Assembly: GCA_002483285.1 (NCBI GenBank)
Contig: DLHP01000004.1
Span: forward strand, 124,001-188,000
Reading direction: 5' to 3'
DNA length: 64,000 nucleotides
Source of the DNA: Flavobacterium sp. UBA7665
GTDB taxonomy: Bacteria > Bacteroidota > Bacteroidia > Flavobacteriales > Flavobacteriaceae
In this document: positions 25,836-33,075 of the stretch, one piece after another
Position numbering within the stretch: the first letter of the stretch is position 1
Layout of the letters: every line of letters begins with the position of its first letter
Notes under the pieces: model-generated
The model's database searches: none
What the model was told of the DNA's origin: nothing
What the model saw: the letters and a program-made list of their open reading frames with translations, nothing else
Position numbers and translations under genes: made by a program

Positions 25836-26531
25836 TTATACTTTTTTGGCGATGACGTAATACCCTTGCGATTCGACTGCCCAGTTCTTGTCGAGCTTGT
25901 CTAGTGTGGGCGCCAGTTTCTGGCCAATGTACCACATGGGTTGGAATACGGCTCTTTTTATAGCACGCCAGATTCTCGGTCCGGCAATCAAACCCAAGGT
26001 GAAATAGTTGATTTTTAAAACCCACATCGAGAAAAATCCGCTGGTGGCTTCTATCTCAATGTCTTTAAAACCCGCTTTGCCAAACAAATGACGGAGTCCG
26101 TAGGGCGTATACCTGAAAAAATCATAGGGTTCTTCATGCAATTTCCATTGCCATGGCACTTGCAGGATCATCGTGGCACCAGGTTTCATAATCCGATAGG
26201 CTTCGTTGAGCAAGGTCTGCGGTTCTGAAAGGTGTTCTAAAACCGACAGGCAAACCACCGTGTCGGCCACCGAAGCTTCTACAGGCAACGGCTGGTTCAG
26301 GTCGGCAAAAATATCGGCTTTGGTGTCGTGGATACTCGAACCCCAATCAATCCCAACATAGCTGCTGGCAAAGTTCAGGAAGAACGGCTCGTAGGCACGG
26401 ACGCCACAACCCAAATCATACAAACTGCCTTTGTAATGCGGCGCGTATTTATTGAGAAATTCGTCACTACTTTGGTAAACCAGCCAATTCCATGGCTTTC
26501 GGTTGTTGTGGGTTTTAGACGCTTGTATCAT
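25836..26531 (-). CDS. SAM-dependent methyltransferase (class I)
   Basis: This 231-residue protein has the class I methyltransferase motifs: LYDLGCGVRAYEPFF (SAM loop), YVGIDWGSS, ADTVVCLSVLEHLSEPQ and MKPGATMILQVPWQWKLHE. Methyltransferases of this type in polysaccharide loci often O- or N-methylate sugars, but a substrate is not evident. It stands between the FdtB-like aminotransferase gene (35 bases away) and the flippase gene. Confidence 0.85.
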   Translation of the reverse strand: MIQASKTHNNRKPWNWLVYQSSDEFLNKYAPHYKGSLYDLGCGVRAYEPFFLNFASSYVGIDWGSSIHDTKADIFADLNQPLPVEASVADTVVCLSVLEHLSEPQTLLNEAYRIMKPGATMILQVPWQWKLHEEPYDFFRYTPYGLRHLFGKAGFKDIEIEATSGFFSMWVLKINYFTLGLIAGPRIWRAIKRAVFQPMWYIGQKLAPTLDKLDKNWAVESQGYYVIAKKV

Positions 26532-26566
26532 TTGTTTGTTGGTTTGGTGGTTGGTTGGTGGTGGTT

Positions 26567-27691
26567 TTAGGCCGAAAAATTGTTGAGTGCGTCGATGACC
26601 TTTTGGACTTCTTCGGGCGTCATCACTGGGCCAATGGGCAAACTTAACACTTGCTCATGGATGGTATTGGTGATATCAAAATCCAAGTGGTTCATTGATT
26701 TATAGGCGAGCTGCTTGTTTGGCGGCGTCGGGTAATGGATCAAAGTCTGAATCCCATTGGCCTCCAAGTGCGCCTGCAACCGATCGCGCTGCGCATGGCG
26801 GATTATAAACAAATGCCATACGTGTTCATGGTTATGCTCCACGGCCACACTGCCATTGTCGGGATGCGGCAAGGTAATATCGGGATTGGTGATGCCTTTG
26901 AGATAAGCCGCCGCAATCTGTTTGCGGTACTGGTTTTCGGCATCGACATATTTGAGTTTGACCTCAAGGAACGCAGCCTGGATTTCATCCAAACGGCTAT
27001 TGAGTCCCTGAAATTCATGTACGTACTTTTTTCGGCTGCCGTAGTTGCCCAGCGTACGAACCATATTGGCCAACTCGGGATCTTTTGCGGTAACTGCGCC
27101 CGCATCGCCCAAAGCGCCCAGGTTTTTGCCGGGATAGAAACTAAAACCCGCAGCATCGCCAAGATTTCCGGTTTTCACGCCGTTGTATAGGGCACCGATG
27201 GCTTGTGCGTTGTCTTCTATGATTTTGAGGTTGTGCTTCCTGGCGAGTTCGGGTAAGACCGCATTCCAGCAAACCTGTCCGTACAAATGGACCACCATGA
27301 TGGCTTTGGTTTTTGGAGTAATGTACTGTTCGATCAAGTCGAGGTCGAGGTTGTAGCTGGACAATTTCGGCTCGACCAAAACCGGTACGAGCTTCACATC
27401 AGTGATGGCCAAAACCGAGGCGATGTAGGTGTTGGCTGGTACGATTACTTCGTCGCCTTCTTGCATATGGCCAAGTTCGATATAGGCGCGCAAAATCAGG
27501 CGCAACGCATCCAGGCCGTTGGCAACGCCTATTGCGTGCGGCGCGCCGGTGTAAGCCGATAGTTTGTTTTCAAAACTGCTGAGCCTTTCACCCACGAGGA
27601 ACCAACCCGAATCGATAACGTCTGATGCCGCTTGTTTGAGTTCGGCAGCATGTTGGGCATTGATTTTCTGGAGGTCTAAAAATTTGATCAT
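26567..27691 (-). CDS. FdtB-like sugar 3-aminotransferase (DegT/DnrJ/EryC1)
   Basis: This 374-residue PLP enzyme resembles FdtB, which aminates dTDP-3-keto-6-deoxygalactose to dTDP-Fuc3N. Motifs: IKFLDLQKINAQH, GWFLVGERLSSFE, GVANGLDALRL, VIVPANTYIASVLAI, IIEDNAQAIGA and the PLP lysine K189 in GFSFYPGKNLGALGD. The ATG at 27691 overlaps the TGA of the hexapeptide acyltransferase gene (ATGA). An upstream extension to 27811 lies inside that gene and is rejected. With the FdtA-like cupins and FdtC-like transferase it would complete a Fuc3N (or Qui3N) branch. The C3 epimer made is not determinable. Confidence 0.88.
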   Translation of the reverse strand: MIKFLDLQKINAQHAAELKQAASDVIDSGWFLVGERLSSFENKLSAYTGAPHAIGVANGLDALRLILRAYIELGHMQEGDEVIVPANTYIASVLAITDVKLVPVLVEPKLSSYNLDLDLIEQYITPKTKAIMVVHLYGQVCWNAVLPELARKHNLKIIEDNAQAIGALYNGVKTGNLGDAAGFSFYPGKNLGALGDAGAVTAKDPELANMVRTLGNYGSRKKYVHEFQGLNSRLDEIQAAFLEVKLKYVDAENQYRKQIAAAYLKGITNPDITLPHPDNGSVAVEHNHEHVWHLFIIRHAQRDRLQAHLEANGIQTLIHYPTPPNKQLAYKSMNHLDFDITNTIHEQVLSLPIGPVMTPEEVQKVIDALNNFSA

Positions 27692-28188
27692 GGCTGTAAT
27701 TTTTCTATTTCTGTTGCAGTTAAGGTGCGGATGAGTTTGGCCGGTGATCCGCCAATGACCGAGTAATCGGCAAACGAACGGTTCACGAAACTGTTGGCCG
27801 CGACGATGCAAAACTTACCCAGCGTTACGTTGGGCATAATCACCGCGCTCGCACCAATCCAGGTGTGGTCGCCGAGTGTGACCGGGCCTTTGAGGATTGG
27901 GAAAATGCGTTGCATCACTTGGGAAGCGTTGGGCCCCGAACCCGACATAAGGTTCACGTTTTGCGCAAAACTCACATGGTCGCCGATGGTGACTTGGGCG
28001 TTGTAGCCTTCAACGATGGTGCTGAGCCCAAAATAGCAGCCCTTTCCCACTTCGAGTATATGTTGCGCCGAGCCAAAAACCCGCACACCGCTGGCGATTT
28101 TAGTGCCATCGCCGATGCGTACATTGTTGATACTCGCATCTTTTTCGATGTGGACGTCTTTGCCTAAATGGATGTTGGAGGTGATCAT
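27688..28188 (-). CDS. Hexapeptide-repeat acyltransferase (FdtC-like)
   Basis: This 166-residue left-handed beta-helix protein is built of hexapeptide repeats: NVRIGDGTKIASGVRVFG, IGDHVSFAQNV, VTLGDHTWIGASAVIMPNVTLG and SVIGGSPAKLI. Proteins of this type N-acetylate dTDP-3-amino-3,6-dideoxyhexoses, or O-acetylate sugars. Its overlap with the FdtB-like aminotransferase gene supports action on the 3-amino sugar formed by that enzyme. It works in the cytoplasm with an acyl-CoA donor. The acyl group is not shown by the sequence. Confidence 0.85.
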   Translation of the reverse strand: MITSNIHLGKDVHIEKDASINNVRIGDGTKIASGVRVFGSAQHILEVGKGCYFGLSTIVEGYNAQVTIGDHVSFAQNVNLMSGSGPNASQVMQRIFPILKGPVTLGDHTWIGASAVIMPNVTLGKFCIVAANSFVNRSFADYSVIGGSPAKLIRTLTATEIEKLQP

Positions 28189-28196
28189 TTTGGATT

Positions 28197-29114
28197 TTAG
28201 ATTTTAGATTGGAGCAATCGGTTGATGCAATTCCAGAAATAGTCATAATCTGCCGGATTGAGATTTTGATGTGTGGGCAGAAAAAAAGCATCCTCGCCAT
28301 AAAATACACTGTTTTGGATGCCGTGCGCATTTAAGAAAACCTTGAGTTGGTTTAAATCTTTTACGTTCGCATGGTTGTTCAGCAGCAAAGCCGAGGGAAC
28401 GATTTTTTCATTCGTTTCAAACCTTTCTGAGAAACCCTGTTGGGCAAAAAGGCCTACTGCGTAATTGAAATTCTGTCTGCGCTCGTCTAGCAGTTGCGTT
28501 TCATTTTTCAAATGATGTGACAGCACTTTATCGAGATATGCGACTTGGGTTGTCGTGAGTTTAGCTGGGGAATCTATCGGTTTTTTGTTAGAGACAATCA
28601 GCCCTCCAATTTGGATCGGAAAGAATTTTGGGAAGCTGTACACCGCGTAATCGCCGTATTTCCCAACTTTTGACTGGTCGTCCTGGCTAAAAAAAGTTGT
28701 ACAGCAATCCTCGATGATTGGAATTCCGGTGGCGACAAGCGCATCCATTCCTGCATACGGATAGCCGAATTCGTGGTTGACCAGAATGACTTTGGTGTCG
28801 GGTGTTATTTCCCGATTCCATTGGCAAAATTGTGCAATCGTTGACGTTACACAAGAGCTGATATAAAAATTCTGCGAGGTCGTTAAAATGGTTACGACGT
28901 CGTTGGGTTTAAGCTGGTAATGTGCTAATGCGATCGCAATCGCTTCGCGTCCGTTGTAGGTATACTGCCAATGCTTTTTTGCAAATCGGTTGTCGAAATA
29001 ATCCGTTGCAAAACCGTCATTGTCCAAGTGGTTGTTGAACGCCATATCCTGCGTCCGGAAAGGACTGATCCGAAACGACGGCAACAAAAAAGGGTCGGGA
29101 TTGGCAACGAACAT
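28197..29114 (-). CDS. Short DegT/DnrJ/EryC1-like aminotransferase-family protein
   Basis: This 305-residue protein is shorter than the 370-400 residues usual for DegT-type sugar aminotransferases. Recognisable parts are YTYNGREAIAIALAHY, a TSQNFYISSCVTSTI cofactor-loop region, GIPIIEDCCTTFFS, and a probable PLP lysine K163 in AVYSFPKFFPIQIGG. The C-terminal domain is reduced. It overlaps the FemAB-like gene by TAATG. It may still be a PLP enzyme, or a non-catalytic relative. A second aminotransferase in the same dTDP-sugar section suggests a different amino sugar or a partner role. Confidence 0.7.
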   Translation of the reverse strand: MFVANPDPFLLPSFRISPFRTQDMAFNNHLDNDGFATDYFDNRFAKKHWQYTYNGREAIAIALAHYQLKPNDVVTILTTSQNFYISSCVTSTIAQFCQWNREITPDTKVILVNHEFGYPYAGMDALVATGIPIIEDCCTTFFSQDDQSKVGKYGDYAVYSFPKFFPIQIGGLIVSNKKPIDSPAKLTTTQVAYLDKVLSHHLKNETQLLDERRQNFNYAVGLFAQQGFSERFETNEKIVPSALLLNNHANVKDLNQLKVFLNAHGIQNSVFYGEDAFFLPTHQNLNPADYDYFWNCINRLLQSKI

Positions 29115-30046
29115 TATAGTTTTTTAAAATATTCTGTTTTGATATTGAGGTCGCAGCCGATGCTTTCCTTGAATTCGCACAAGCCGTAATTGGGAACAGA
29201 ATCCTCGGTGGATGGGCCAATGTCAATCATCGCAATGCCGTTTTCGCTGTAATATTTGAAAAGCGAATACGACAAGAAATTCATCGTCTTGTGTTCTGAA
29301 AATTTGGGCAAATCACCCCAGTAAATCACCTGGACAACTTGATCGGCTACATGAAAAACGACCGCTGCGGCGACAGGCTCGCTGTCTTTTTTCGCGAGGA
29401 AAAAATCGGCTGGGATGATGGCAGTGGTGGCTTGTACCTGTTCCCAGGTCATGCGCAACGGGAAGCCGCGTTCACTGCGATTTTGCGCAATCACGTCGTA
29501 GGCTTCCTTGGCATTGGCGGGGTCGAGTTTACCAAAAGTCAATCCGGCTTGCATCGAGCGTTTGAGGTTTTTACGCGCGTTGTACCAGATGGTGGTTTCG
29601 TAATCGGTATCGAGTTTAACGGTCGGGAACTGGTAATTCAATTCGATGTTGGCTTTTTCATAACCCGCGCGAAACAAGCAATTGTCTAATTTATGTAAGA
29701 AATTCTGGTTATAAAAAAAAGGTGGTGGGACGATTTTGATTCCGTCGAGGTTTTTGGCTTTCGCCCAATCGGCCAACGCCTCGAGTGCAGCATCAATCTG
29801 CGAGAGGCGGATGTCTGGGCTCGCGGCTTCAAATCCGCCGAAAGGTGCCGAAAATGGCGTGTTGGCTTTATTGTTTCGGATGCCCAAAATAATGCCGAGC
29901 CGCACTTTGGAGTCCTTGAAAACAAGGTAATACACCTCATCGCATTTGGAGGCATTGAGTGCGTTGAAAGCTGCCGCGTTGAACACATGCGACGGATTCG
30001 GGAAAAATCCGGCATATTGCGCGTCGTTTACTTCAAGGATTTCCAT
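29114..30046 (-). CDS. FemAB/GNAT-like acyltransferase
   Basis: This 310-residue protein resembles FemAB-type double-GNAT proteins. It has the segments LGIILGIRN, WYNARKNLKRSMQAGLTFG (similar to the FemAB helix near the active site), PADFFLAKKDSEPVAAAVVFHVADQ and IGPSTEDSVPNYGLCEFKESIGC. Relatives in polysaccharide loci probably transfer acyl or aminoacyl groups to amino sugars. It overlaps the second FdtA-like gene by 19 bases and the next by TAATG. Its position after RfbB and FdtA-like genes suggests a dTDP-amino-sugar substrate, which is inference. Confidence 0.75.
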   Translation of the reverse strand: MEILEVNDAQYAGFFPNPSHVFNAAAFNALNASKCDEVYYLVFKDSKVRLGIILGIRNNKANTPFSAPFGGFEAASPDIRLSQIDAALEALADWAKAKNLDGIKIVPPPFFYNQNFLHKLDNCLFRAGYEKANIELNYQFPTVKLDTDYETTIWYNARKNLKRSMQAGLTFGKLDPANAKEAYDVIAQNRSERGFPLRMTWEQVQATTAIIPADFFLAKKDSEPVAAAVVFHVADQVVQVIYWGDLPKFSEHKTMNFLSYSLFKYYSENGIAMIDIGPSTEDSVPNYGLCEFKESIGCDLNIKTEYFKKL

Positions 30047-30447
30047 TCGGTGAATTTTTCATAGTCCCTGAAATAGTCGCTTTCATCGTATTTGTGCGAA
30101 GCGAGCACGAAACAAATCGAGCCGCTTGAAAAATTGTCGAGTTCACGCCACAAACCTGCAGGCATATACACGCCTATATTGGGGCGAGAGAGGTGAAAGG
30201 TGCGTTTGACTTTGCCGTCATCCACAGTCAAATCAAAACTGCCGCTGAGCGCCACGATGAGCTGTTGTAAATCTTTGTGGCCGTGTCCGCCGCGGCTAAA
30301 TCCGCCCGGAACGTCGTAGAGGTAATACACGCGTTGGATGTCAAAAGGCACTTCAAGGCCATTGTTTACCGAGGTCAGGTTGCCATTGAGCTGGTGGTTC
30401 TTGGGCAAGGTGACGAGCGTACAGTCAAAAACGGTAGATTGTTGCAT
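30028..30447 (-). CDS. fdtA: FdtA-like sugar 3,4-ketoisomerase (cupin), copy with HxH motif
   Basis: This 139-residue cupin matches the FdtA/QdtA (WxcM C-terminal-like) family, which moves the keto group of dTDP-4-keto-6-deoxyglucose from C4 to C3. Motifs are RVYYLYDVPGGFSRGGHGHKDLQQL (read as YDVPGGFSRGGHGHK), VALSGSFDLTVDDG and IGVYMPAGLWRELDNFS. The active-site pair reads HGH, as expected. It overlaps the preceding cupin gene by TAATG. Of the two tandem cupins this one is the more likely catalyst. Whether galacto or gluco product forms is not decided. Confidence 0.88.
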   Translation of the reverse strand: MQQSTVFDCTLVTLPKNHQLNGNLTSVNNGLEVPFDIQRVYYLYDVPGGFSRGGHGHKDLQQLIVALSGSFDLTVDDGKVKRTFHLSRPNIGVYMPAGLWRELDNFSSGSICFVLASHKYDESDYFRDYEKFTEWKSLK

Positions 30448-30854
30448 TAGCGGTGGTTTTTAAAAGCGTCGAAATCCCTGATGTAATCGGCTTCTGAGAA
30501 TTCAGAATCAGACAGATGCACAGACACCGAATTGGTGGAGAAATTCTCGAGATGGCGCCAGTGTCCGGGCGGAATGTACAAACCCGAATACGAGCGGTTC
30601 AACGAAAACTTGTTTTGCTCGCCGTTGGGTGCCACGACCACGATGTCAATGCTGCCACTCAGGACAATGATGACTTCTTGCTGGGTTTTGTAAGCGTGTC
30701 CGCCGCGGGTTTCGCCACCCGGAACATCGTAAATCCAGAACACGCGTTGGATGTCGAACGGGATGTGGTCTGAATTCTGCAGGAAAGACAAGTTGCCCCT
30801 AACATCAGTTATTTTGGGCAATTGTATGATTTCGGGTGTCGAAAAATTGGGCAT
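30447..30854 (-). CDS. FdtA-like cupin, diverged copy with HxY motif
   Basis: This 135-residue cupin is a paralogue of its downstream neighbour: RVFWIYDVPGGETRGGHAYKTQQEV, read as YDVPGGETRGGHAYK, then IIVLSGSIDIVV and SGLYIPPGHWRHLENFS. In the motif where FdtA enzymes have two histidines (HAH) it has HAY, so the second catalytic histidine is replaced by tyrosine. The ATG at 30854 overlaps the TAA of rfbB. A longer reading to 30935 lies inside rfbB and is rejected. It may be a heteromer partner, an isomerase with other specificity, or a degenerate copy. Confidence 0.82.
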   Translation of the reverse strand: MPNFSTPEIIQLPKITDVRGNLSFLQNSDHIPFDIQRVFWIYDVPGGETRGGHAYKTQQEVIIVLSGSIDIVVVAPNGEQNKFSLNRSYSGLYIPPGHWRHLENFSTNSVSVHLSDSEFSEADYIRDFDAFKNHR

Positions 30855-31900
30855 TATTGGTATTGTTTTTCGTAATATTTCTGGTAGTTGCCGCTGGTGA
30901 CATTGCCAAGCCATTCCTTGTTGTCGAGGTACCAATCGATGGTTTGCTCGAGTCCTTGCTCAAAAGTTACCGATGGGCTCCAACCCAATTCCTTGTGGAT
31001 TTTGTTGGCGTCGATGGCATAGCGCAAATCGTGTCCGGGACGGTCTTTGACAAAGGTGATGAGTGCTTCACAACTGCCTGCCGGTTTGCCGAGTTTGGCA
31101 TCCATTTTCTGGCACAACAGCCGCACCAAATCAATGTTCTGCCATTCATTGAAACCGCCGATGTTGTAAGTCTCATGGTTTTTTCCTTCGTGGAAAACCA
31201 GGTCGATGGCAATCGCGTGGTCTTTGACAAACAGCCAGTCACGGGTGTATTTTCCGTCGCCGTATACCGGAAGCGGTTTGCCGTTGAGGATATTGTTGAT
31301 GAGTAGCGGGATCAATTTCTCAGGGAAATGGTTTGGCCCGTAATTGTTGGAGCAATTCGTGATCACATATGGCAATCCGTAAGTTTCGCCATACGCGCGC
31401 ACAAAATGGTCGGAGGCCGCTTTGGATGCAGAGTATGGTGAATTCGGGTCGTAAGCGGTGGTTTCTGTAAACAAACCTTCGGCGCCCAAACTTCCGTAGA
31501 CTTCGTCGGTAGAGACATGGTAGAAACGCTTGCCTTCAAAATTACCCTTCCAGGTTTCCTTGGCGGCGTTGAGCAAATTCATCGTCCCGATTACGTTGGT
31601 TTTGACAAATGACAACGGATCGGTGATTGAGCGGTCTACGTGCGACTCGGCTGCGAGGTGAATCACGCCATCAAATTGGTGTTTTTGAAACAAATCGTTA
31701 ATGAAATCGGCATCGACAATATCGCCTTTGATGAAAGTGTAATTCGCAGCGTTTTCAATATCCTTGATGTTTTCAAGATTTCCGGCATAGGTAAGCGCGT
31801 CGAGATTGTAAATATGGTACTGCGGATAGTTGGTGACGAGCCTTCTGACCACATGCGAACCTATGAATCCCGCTCCGCCTGTCAAGAGTATTTTTTTCAT
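30854..31900 (-). CDS. rfbB: dTDP-glucose 4,6-dehydratase
   Basis: This 348-residue extended SDR has ILLTGGAGFIGSHVVRRLV (NAD motif), AAESHVDRSITDPLSFV, FYHVSTDEVYGSLG with the catalytic Thr-Asp-Glu, PYSASKAASDHFVRAYG (YxxxK) and NCSNNYGPNHFPEKLIP. It converts dTDP-glucose to dTDP-4-keto-6-deoxyglucose, the common substrate of both the FdtA/FdtB and the RffA branches in this locus. No RmlA, RmlC or RmlD is present in the window. The gene follows the NusG-like gene after 96 bases and is the first enzyme gene of the long operon. Confidence 0.96.
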   Translation of the reverse strand: MKKILLTGGAGFIGSHVVRRLVTNYPQYHIYNLDALTYAGNLENIKDIENAANYTFIKGDIVDADFINDLFQKHQFDGVIHLAAESHVDRSITDPLSFVKTNVIGTMNLLNAAKETWKGNFEGKRFYHVSTDEVYGSLGAEGLFTETTAYDPNSPYSASKAASDHFVRAYGETYGLPYVITNCSNNYGPNHFPEKLIPLLINNILNGKPLPVYGDGKYTRDWLFVKDHAIAIDLVFHEGKNHETYNIGGFNEWQNIDLVRLLCQKMDAKLGKPAGSCEALITFVKDRPGHDLRYAIDANKIHKELGWSPSVTFEQGLEQTIDWYLDNKEWLGNVTSGNYQKYYEKQYQ

Positions 31901-31996
31901 TCGATTGTAATTTATTCGTTAGTTTTTTGGAACGGCTTCGCCCCGTCGGTCCCACCAAAAAGTTTGACCAAAGAGGAAAATCGTACTATTTTTTGT

Positions 31997-32467
31997 TTAC
32001 AAGGTTTCTGACTTGGTGAGCGTAATCAATACACCCAATTCTTTCAAAACCAATTGCAAACTATTCTTTTTAATCTGTTTCACCAGCCCTTCTTTTCCGT
32101 GAAAGGGTCCGCTTGGAATCTGCATCGAATCGCCTACCTGCAATCCCCTGACTTCAACCGCCAACATCGTATACTTCAAACTTTCGCGCAGCGCTTCTAT
32201 TTCTGCTTCCTTGACGATGGCGGGCTTCCCGAGCCAGAACAGGTAGCGCACTACGCCACTCACTTCAAACACCTGCTCGCGCTGCTTCTCCTCTATGTTT
32301 ACAAAAACATACGAATTAATCAGCGGCACCTGCACTTTTTTCTTCCTGTCTGACCACTGTCTGACCTGCGTAACCAATGGGCAGTAGGCAGTGATTCCTA
32401 TATTTTGCAACCGTTCGGCCACTTTCTTTTCGTTCCTGGGCTGCGTGTAAATGACAAACCACGGCAT
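31997..32467 (-). CDS. NusG/RfaH-like transcription antiterminator
   Basis: This 156-residue protein has an NGN domain (MPWFVIYTQPRNEKKVAERL, then YCPLVTQVRQWSDRKK and PLINSYVFVNI) and a C-terminal KOW domain (GPFHGKEGLVKQIKKNSLQL). Specialised NusG paralogues of the RfaH/UpxY kind are commonly encoded at the head of capsule and O-antigen operons, where they let RNA polymerase read through long operons. The ATG at 32467 follows the regulator's TAG by one base. An in-frame start at 32482 is rejected because it overlaps. About 32 kb of same-strand, closely spaced genes follow, consistent with that role. Confidence 0.92.
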   Translation of the reverse strand: MPWFVIYTQPRNEKKVAERLQNIGITAYCPLVTQVRQWSDRKKKVQVPLINSYVFVNIEEKQREQVFEVSGVVRYLFWLGKPAIVKEAEIEALRESLKYTMLAVEVRGLQVGDSMQIPSGPFHGKEGLVKQIKKNSLQLVLKELGVLITLTKSETL

Positions 32468-32468
32468 G

Positions 32469-32975
32469 CTAAGAAGCTTCATAAATTAAAAGTCCTTCGC
32501 CATCGTGTGCGGCCCTCACAAAAAACCGAACCTTGCGTTTGATTTCTTTTTCAATCTTGCTGCCGAGCTGGTCAATGTAATCAATATCTAGCGCGTCGCC
32601 AACGAGTATGACTTCTATGGTTCCGCTGTCTTTTCCGTCTGCGTAATCGCCAATGATTACCACTTTCTCCACAGTTCCCATGCGTTGCAAAATGATTTCC
32701 ACCATCGCATCGAGCCCGATGTGCTGGCGTACAATTTTTTGTAAAATGCTAAATAAAGGGTGCTTGGTGTTGGCCTTGTAAATCACCTTGTTTTGGATGG
32801 CCTGTTTTTCAAGATAGCCGGCTTCCTCGAGGTTGTTGAGTTCCTTGCGGATGGAATTGGTAGATTCATTGAGTTCTTCTGCGAGCCCGCGCAGGTATCC
32901 ATTGTTGGCAACGTTTATAAAAAACTTCACCAAAATGCGTAGTCGGGTTTTTGAGGTAATCAATGTTTCGAGCAT
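32469..32975 (-). CDS. Winged-helix transcriptional regulator with nucleotidyltransferase-like C-terminus
   Basis: This protein has an N-terminal winged helix (RLRILVKFFINVANNGYLRGLAEELN, read as RILVKFFINVANNGYL and STNSIRKELNNLEEAGYL). The C-terminal part (VEKVVIIGDYADGKDSGTIEVILVGD, read as VVIIGDYADGKDSG) resembles a reduced nucleotidyltransferase fold often seen with such regulators. The start is taken at ATG 32975 (168 residues), because the -7 box at 33001-33008 would leave no leader for the ATG at 32993. It is coupled to the NusG-like gene by one base. A role in controlling the polysaccharide operon is inferred. Confidence 0.8.
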   Translation of the reverse strand: MLETLITSKTRLRILVKFFINVANNGYLRGLAEELNESTNSIRKELNNLEEAGYLEKQAIQNKVIYKANTKHPLFSILQKIVRQHIGLDAMVEIILQRMGTVEKVVIIGDYADGKDSGTIEVILVGDALDIDYIDQLGSKIEKEIKRKVRFFVRAAHDGEGLLIYEAS

Positions 32976-33000
32976 GGCAATAGCGTTTTCCAACGAGTAA

Positions 33001-33032
33001 CAAAAGTACTCGTTTCCCTAAAGAATTCCAAA
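33001..33032 (-). promoter_or_regulatory. Bacteroidetes-type promoter ahead of the regulator/NusG operon
   Basis: On the minus strand the sequence TACTTTTG at 33008-33001 fits the -7 consensus TAnnTTTG. A TTTTG ends 20 bases upstream, at 33033-33029, as a -33 element. Transcription would begin around 32995, giving a leader of about 20 bases before ATG 32975. It would serve the regulator, the NusG-like gene and the long operon after them. Confidence 0.55.
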
Positions 33033-33075
33033 AATTTTGTTAAAAATTAAACGCGAATTTTGGTCGGGTTTTGTC

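Noticed and set aside
27692..27811. Upstream extension of the FdtB-like gene by 40 codons
   Set aside because: It lies inside the hexapeptide acyltransferase gene in another frame. The ATGA overlap at 27691 gives the family's normal N-terminus.
31929..31952. Hairpin between the NusG-like gene and rfbB as an intrinsic terminator
   Set aside because: The stem has mismatches and no T-run follows on the transcribed strand. At most it is a leader structure, so it is mentioned only as part of a finding.
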